DNA from: Microbulbifer agarilyticus
GTDB taxonomy: Bacteria; Pseudomonadota; Gammaproteobacteria; Pseudomonadales; Cellvibrionaceae
Length of the DNA stretch: 64,000 nt
Reading direction: 5' to 3'
Assembly: GCF_001999945.1 (NCBI RefSeq)
Contig: NZ_CP019650.1
Span: 620,001 to 684,000, forward strand
The notes beneath the pieces were generated by a model. The model ran no database searches. It was not told where the DNA came from and saw nothing but the letters and a program-made list of their open reading frames with translations. How positions within the stretch are numbered: the stretch's first letter is position 1; each line of letters starts with the position of its first letter. Below, one piece after another: positions 60,084 through 64,000 of the stretch. The position numbers and the translations under genes were made by a program.

Positions 60084-61370
60084 ATGAATGTAAAAAAAAT
60101 GATCGCCAGTATCGCCCTGGCGGCGGGCACGAGCGTCATCAGTAGTGTGGCGCTGGCGGCAGAGACCATCAAAGTCGGAGTATTGCACTCCTTGTCCGGC
60201 ACTATGGCCATCAGTGAGACCACGCTGAAGGACACCGTGTTGATGATGGTCGACGAGCAAAACCGTAAGGGTGGTCTACTCGGTAAAAAACTCGAAGCTG
60301 TGGTGGTAGACCCCGCGTCTGACTGGCCACTGTTCGCAGAGAAAGCACGCGAGCTGCTGACCAAAGAGGAAGTAGATGTAATTTTCGGTTGCTGGACATC
60401 TGTTTCCCGTAAATCCGTGCTGCCGGTGGTGGAAGAGCTGAACGGTCTTATGTTCTACCCGGTGCAGTATGAGGGTGAAGAGTCCTCCAAAAACGTGTTT
60501 TACACCGGCGCCTCACCCAATCAGCAGGCCATTCCCGCGGTGGATTACCTGATGTCTGATCTAGAAGTAGAGCGCTGGGTACTGGCCGGCACCGACTATG
60601 TCTATCCGCGTACCACTAACAAGATTTTGGAAGCCTACCTGAAGGCTGCAGGTGTTGCCGAAGAAGACATCATGATCAGCTACACCCCGTTCGGCCATTC
60701 TGACTGGCAGGGTATCGTTTCTGATATCAAAAAATTCGGCGGCGAGGGTAAGAAAACCGCTGTTGTTTCCACCATCAACGGTGACGCCAACGTGCCTTTC
60801 TACAAGGAGCTGGGTAACCAGGGTGTAAGCTCAGAGGACATTCCCGTAGTGGCCTTCTCTGTGGGTGAAGAAGAGCTCTCCGGTATTGATACTGGCCCGC
60901 TGGTTGGTCATCTCGCCGCCTGGAACTACTTCCAGGGTATCGATAGCGAAGCTAATGAGTATTTCGTGGAGCAGTGGAAGGCGTTTATCGGCGACGAGAA
61001 GCGCGTAACCAACGACCCGATGGAAGCGACCTATATCGGCTTCAATATGTGGGCCAAAGCGGTAGAGAAAGCGGGTACTACTGAAGTTGACGCGGTCGAG
61101 CAGGCGATGATCGGAATTGAGTTCCCGAATCTGACGGGTGGCATAGCGAAGATGAACAAGAATCATCACCTGTCGAAGCCAGTGTTTATCGGTGAGATCC
61201 AGGATGACGGCCAGTTCGAAGTAGTTTGGGAAACCGACGGTGTCGTTGCCGGTGATGCCTGGTCCGATTTCCTGCCTGGTTCCAAGGATCTGATTGCCGA
61301 TTGGACAGCACCGATCAAGTGCGGCAACTACAACACCAAGTCCAAGGCATGTAGCGGTCAGGTTCAGTAA
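60084..61370 (+). CDS. urtA: Urea ABC transporter substrate-binding protein
   Basis: UrtA binds urea in the periplasm for the UrtBCDE importer. The 428-residue precursor has a signal peptide (residues 1-25/26) and the mature start ETIKVGVLHSLSGTMAISE, the type 1 periplasmic-binding fold. Segments such as VDVIFGCWTSVSRKSVLPV, LFYPVQYEGEE-like LMFYPVQYEGEESS, AGTDYVYPRTTNKILEAYL and PFGHSDWQ are hallmarks of UrtA rather than of amino-acid binding relatives. AAAGGAATTTATTA precedes the ATG. It follows the porin gene. Confidence 0.96.
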   Translation: MNVKKMIASIALAAGTSVISSVALAAETIKVGVLHSLSGTMAISETTLKDTVLMMVDEQNRKGGLLGKKLEAVVVDPASDWPLFAEKARELLTKEEVDVIFGCWTSVSRKSVLPVVEELNGLMFYPVQYEGEESSKNVFYTGASPNQQAIPAVDYLMSDLEVERWVLAGTDYVYPRTTNKILEAYLKAAGVAEEDIMISYTPFGHSDWQGIVSDIKKFGGEGKKTAVVSTINGDANVPFYKELGNQGVSSEDIPVVAFSVGEEELSGIDTGPLVGHLAAWNYFQGIDSEANEYFVEQWKAFIGDEKRVTNDPMEATYIGFNMWAKAVEKAGTTEVDAVEQAMIGIEFPNLTGGIAKMNKNHHLSKPVFIGEIQDDGQFEVVWETDGVVAGDAWSDFLPGSKDLIADWTAPIKCGNYNTKSKACSGQVQ

Positions 61371-61395
61371 GTCGAACGGGATAGCGGAGAACGTA

Positions 61396-63027
61396 GTGAA
61401 CGCATTACTACACAAGCTTTGGTCGGTTGCGATTGTACTGTTGTTGTTACCGACCGGCAGTCCGCTGGCACAGTCAGAGCCCGCAGGAATCTCTGCGGAC
61501 TCTGTACTCCAGCAGTTGCCCGGGGCAAGTCTGAAAAAAACAGGCGAATTGATCGGGCAGCTGGAGCAAGCTGGGGGCGCAGAAATGCGGCCCCTTTTTG
61601 AGGTTATGCTGGCTGGTGAACTCTACTTTATTAAAGAGAGTAAACAGATTATTGCTATTACCAAAACAGAACGCCGTACGTACATGGGCCGTGATGTGTT
61701 TGGTGGGGCTACCCTTGGTGAGTTCACATCACGGGAAATTAAGAAGATTCGTGTTAATAACCGGCTTCGCAGTCAGTTGCGCGAGACCCTAGCGCGCATT
61801 GATCTACTGCATGGCAGAAAAATTGCGCAAAAGCAGGCCGTACTGGCGATGCTGGATGATCTGAATGAACAGAATATGCGGCTGCTGACAGTGGCGCAGC
61901 AAGGCGGTGTTGACGGTGAGGTGGCACGCCTGATCGATCTTGCCGCAGCGATGGTGCAGTTGCGCGATAGCCGTGTTTCCGAAGAGCGACTAGAGGCTAT
62001 AGGCATCATGACTGGGCAGCTGGAGCCCGCGGTGCGTAACCAGTTACAGCGCTTGGTGAACGATGCGCAAGAACAGGACTTGGCCGTACGAGCTGCCGCA
62101 CAAAAAGCGCTAGACAAAATATCCGAGCGTATAGAATTCTTTGGCCAGTTAGAGCAGCTATTCTTTGGCCTAAGCCTGGGGTCGGTACTGCTGTTGGCAG
62201 CCATTGGCCTCGCCATCACATTTGGCGTAATGGGTGTGATTAATATGGCCCATGGCGAAATGATCATGCTGGGGGCCTACACCACGTATGTTATCCAGCA
62301 GCTATTCCCAGGGGCCATTGCATACTCACTTTTGATTGCTGTACCTGCGGCGTTCCTGGTTTCCGGCAGTGTGGGAGTGCTGATCGAGCGAGGTGTTATT
62401 CGCCACTTACAGGGGCGCCCGTTAGAAACGCTCCTCGCTACTTTCGGTATCAGTCTGATACTGCAGCAGGCTGTGCGCAGTATCTTTTCGCCACTCAATA
62501 TGCAGGTGGTCACGCCAAACTGGATGAGCGGCTCGCTGGTGATTAATCCAGTTTTTTCGGTTACCTATAACCGCTTGTATATATTGCTCTTTGCGCTGGC
62601 GATCTTTGCCGCCCTGGTCGTTGTACTGAAAAAGTCCTCGCTTGGCTTGAATGTACGTGCCGTATCGCAAAACCGCGATATGGCCAAGGCGATGGGTGTG
62701 CGCACCGAGATGGTAGATGCCATGACTTTTGGTCTTGGCTCCGGTATTGCCGGTGTGGCTGGGGTTGCCTTGTCACAGCTGACCAATGTTGGGCCAAACC
62801 TGGGCCAGTCTTACATTATTGATTCTTTTATGGTGGTGGTCTTCGGCGGGGTCGGGAACCTGTTGGGTACGCTGGTGGGAGGCTTTTCCCTTGGCGTAGC
62901 AAATAAATTCCTTGAGCCCTCCATGGGTGCGGTACTGGCGAATATTATTGTACTTGTTGGCTTGATCCTGTTTATCCAGAAGCGACCGAAAGGGTTGTTT
63001 CCACAGCGCGGGAGGGCAGCGGAATGA
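61396..63027 (+). CDS. urtB: Urea ABC transporter permease UrtB
   Basis: UrtB is one of the two membrane subunits of the urea importer. The 543-residue protein has a signal-like N-terminus (to about residue 26), a periplasmic helical domain of about 230 residues typical of proteobacterial UrtB, then eight or more helices with the LivH-like core (NMAHGEMIMLGAYTTYVIQQ, ATFGISLILQQAVR, VRAVSQNRDMAKAMGV). The GTG start at 61396 follows CGGAGAAC at a suitable distance. Its stop overlaps urtC as ATGA. Confidence 0.95.
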   Translation: MNALLHKLWSVAIVLLLLPTGSPLAQSEPAGISADSVLQQLPGASLKKTGELIGQLEQAGGAEMRPLFEVMLAGELYFIKESKQIIAITKTERRTYMGRDVFGGATLGEFTSREIKKIRVNNRLRSQLRETLARIDLLHGRKIAQKQAVLAMLDDLNEQNMRLLTVAQQGGVDGEVARLIDLAAAMVQLRDSRVSEERLEAIGIMTGQLEPAVRNQLQRLVNDAQEQDLAVRAAAQKALDKISERIEFFGQLEQLFFGLSLGSVLLLAAIGLAITFGVMGVINMAHGEMIMLGAYTTYVIQQLFPGAIAYSLLIAVPAAFLVSGSVGVLIERGVIRHLQGRPLETLLATFGISLILQQAVRSIFSPLNMQVVTPNWMSGSLVINPVFSVTYNRLYILLFALAIFAALVVVLKKSSLGLNVRAVSQNRDMAKAMGVRTEMVDAMTFGLGSGIAGVAGVALSQLTNVGPNLGQSYIIDSFMVVVFGGVGNLLGTLVGGFSLGVANKFLEPSMGAVLANIIVLVGLILFIQKRPKGLFPQRGRAAE

Positions 63028-64000
63028 ATGTGCTCAATAGCCTCGCGCAGGCGTCGTACCGTCTTTTGGCTGCAATGCGTCAACCGGGGCGCGGTACCTC
63101 CTGGTTGGTGGGGATACTACTGGTGGTGACGCTGGCAATGTCTGCAGCGAACCTCCTGTTGCCGGCCGACTCTCCCTTTTATGTGAGTACCTACACCATT
63201 ACGTTGATGGGCAAATATCTCTGTTTCGCCATGTTGGCGATGGCGGTGGATATTGTCTGGGGCTACTGCGGAATACTGAGTCTTGGCCATGGGGCTTTTT
63301 TTGCGCTCGGCGGCTATGGCATGGGTATGTACCTGATGCGTCAAATCGGTGATCGCGGTGTGTATGGAAATCCGAATCTGCCAGACTTTATGGTATTTCT
63401 GAATTGGCAAGAACTCCCCTGGTATTGGTTCGGTATGGACCAGTTCTGGTTCGCCATATTTATGGCACTGCTGGTGCCTGGAACTCTGGCCTTTGTATTT
63501 GGTTGGTTGGCATTTCGCTCGCGGGTAACAGGTGTTTACCTTTCGATTATGACACAGGCACTGACCTACGCTCTCATGCTCGCATTTTTTCGCAATGAGA
63601 TGGGGTTTGGCGGTAACAACGGACTGACAGACTTCAAAGATATTCTTGGTTTTGATCTGCAGGCAGATGCCACTCGTGTAGCCTTGCTTCTAGTTACAAC
63701 TTTTTTTGTGGTAGTTACCTTCTTGGTGAGCCGTACAATCGTGCAGTCGCGTCTGGGGCGGGTGATCGTCGCGGTAAGGGATGCGGAGGCCCGTACACGT
63801 TTCCTCGGCTATCGTACCGAGCATTACAAGGTATGGCTGTTTGTGTACTCGGCATTGATTGCTGCAGTAGCCGGTATGCTTTATGTGCCGCAGGTCGGCA
63901 TTATCAATCCGGGGGAGTTTTCCCCACTCAATTCCATTGAAGTGGTGGTGTGGGTAGCTGTTGGCGGCCGCGGTACATTGTACGGTGCCATTGTCGGCGC
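63024..64000 (+). CDS. urtC: Urea ABC transporter permease UrtC (partial, runs off the right edge)
   Basis: The second permease of the urea importer starts at ATG 63024, overlapping the urtB stop by four bases. About 325 residues are visible. They include a LivM-like core: AMLAMAVDIVWGYCGILSLG, GHGAFFALGGYGMGMYLMRQ, VTGVYLSIMTQALTYAL, and VRDAEARTRFLGYRTEHYKV, with the late PGEFSPLNSIEVVVWVAVGG. The C-terminus and the ATPase genes urtD and urtE lie beyond the window if the operon is complete. Confidence 0.95.
   Translation, partial: MNVLNSLAQASYRLLAAMRQPGRGTSWLVGILLVVTLAMSAANLLLPADSPFYVSTYTITLMGKYLCFAMLAMAVDIVWGYCGILSLGHGAFFALGGYGMGMYLMRQIGDRGVYGNPNLPDFMVFLNWQELPWYWFGMDQFWFAIFMALLVPGTLAFVFGWLAFRSRVTGVYLSIMTQALTYALMLAFFRNEMGFGGNNGLTDFKDILGFDLQADATRVALLLVTTFFVVVTFLVSRTIVQSRLGRVIVAVRDAEARTRFLGYRTEHYKVWLFVYSALIAAVAGMLYVPQVGIINPGEFSPLNSIEVVVWVAVGGRGTLYGAIVG

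Noticed and set aside
1..64000. tRNA, rRNA, CRISPR arrays, insertion sequences and prophage genes.
   Set aside because: None was recognised: intergenic gaps lack cloverleaf or repeat-spacer structure, and no transposase, integrase or phage-structural protein is encoded.

Overview
The window reads as chromosomal DNA of a marine-type gammaproteobacterium, most likely of the Cellvibrionales and perhaps close to Microbulbifer. This is an inference from gene order (glnE-ilvE followed by LPS-core genes; tolC/nudF/yqiB/cpdA/yqiA/parE), from the many outer-membrane proteins and from moderately high GC. About 57 protein genes can be supported. I see no rRNA, tRNA, CRISPR array, transposase or prophage.

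Region 1 (1-17.7 kb) starts with the end of glnE and a complete ilvE. An envelope-glycan cluster follows: an O-antigen-ligase-like protein, seven or eight glycosyltransferases of different folds, UDP-glucose dehydrogenase, a UDP-glucuronate-4-epimerase-like enzyme, Kdo transferase (waaA), Kdo kinase (kdkA), a YrbL-type kinase-like protein and a sulfotransferase. No heptosyltransferase gene (waaC/waaF type) is visible here. The core may therefore carry negative charge through Kdo-phosphate, uronic acids and sulfate. The 1.5-10.5 kb part looks AT-richer, uses TTG starts and is probably a swapped cassette.

Region 2 (17.8-30.9 kb) holds tolC, then a divergent pqiA-pqiA-MCE lipid-transport operon with two DUF4136 lipoproteins, then the conserved housekeeping block nudF-yqiB-cpdA-lipoprotein-yqiA-parE.

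Region 3 (30.9-48.5 kb) is mixed: a NarL-type two-component operon with a small membrane protein, a DUF2306 membrane protein, a penicillin-acylase-family Ntn hydrolase, a gamma-glutamylcyclotransferase-like protein, a double cupin, two GNAT acetyltransferases, a bile-acid:sodium-symporter homologue, the RNA helicase RhlE, an M20 amidohydrolase with an AbgT transporter, OmpW, a class I amidotransferase and a thioredoxin-fold protein.

Region 4 (48.5-64.0 kb) is the most coherent system: a complete urea locus. It contains ureDABCEFG, a 69-residue His-rich membrane peptide, a LuxR/NarL-type response regulator, an 1183-residue hybrid histidine kinase whose N-terminus is an NCS1-type permease with a Cys cluster, an outer-membrane porin, and urtA-urtB-urtC running off the end. 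A near-identical 7-2-7 inverted repeat (core CGTCA-NN-TGACG) lies upstream of ureD and in the divergent promoter of the kinase and porin. This suggests one regulator ties sensing, uptake and hydrolysis together.
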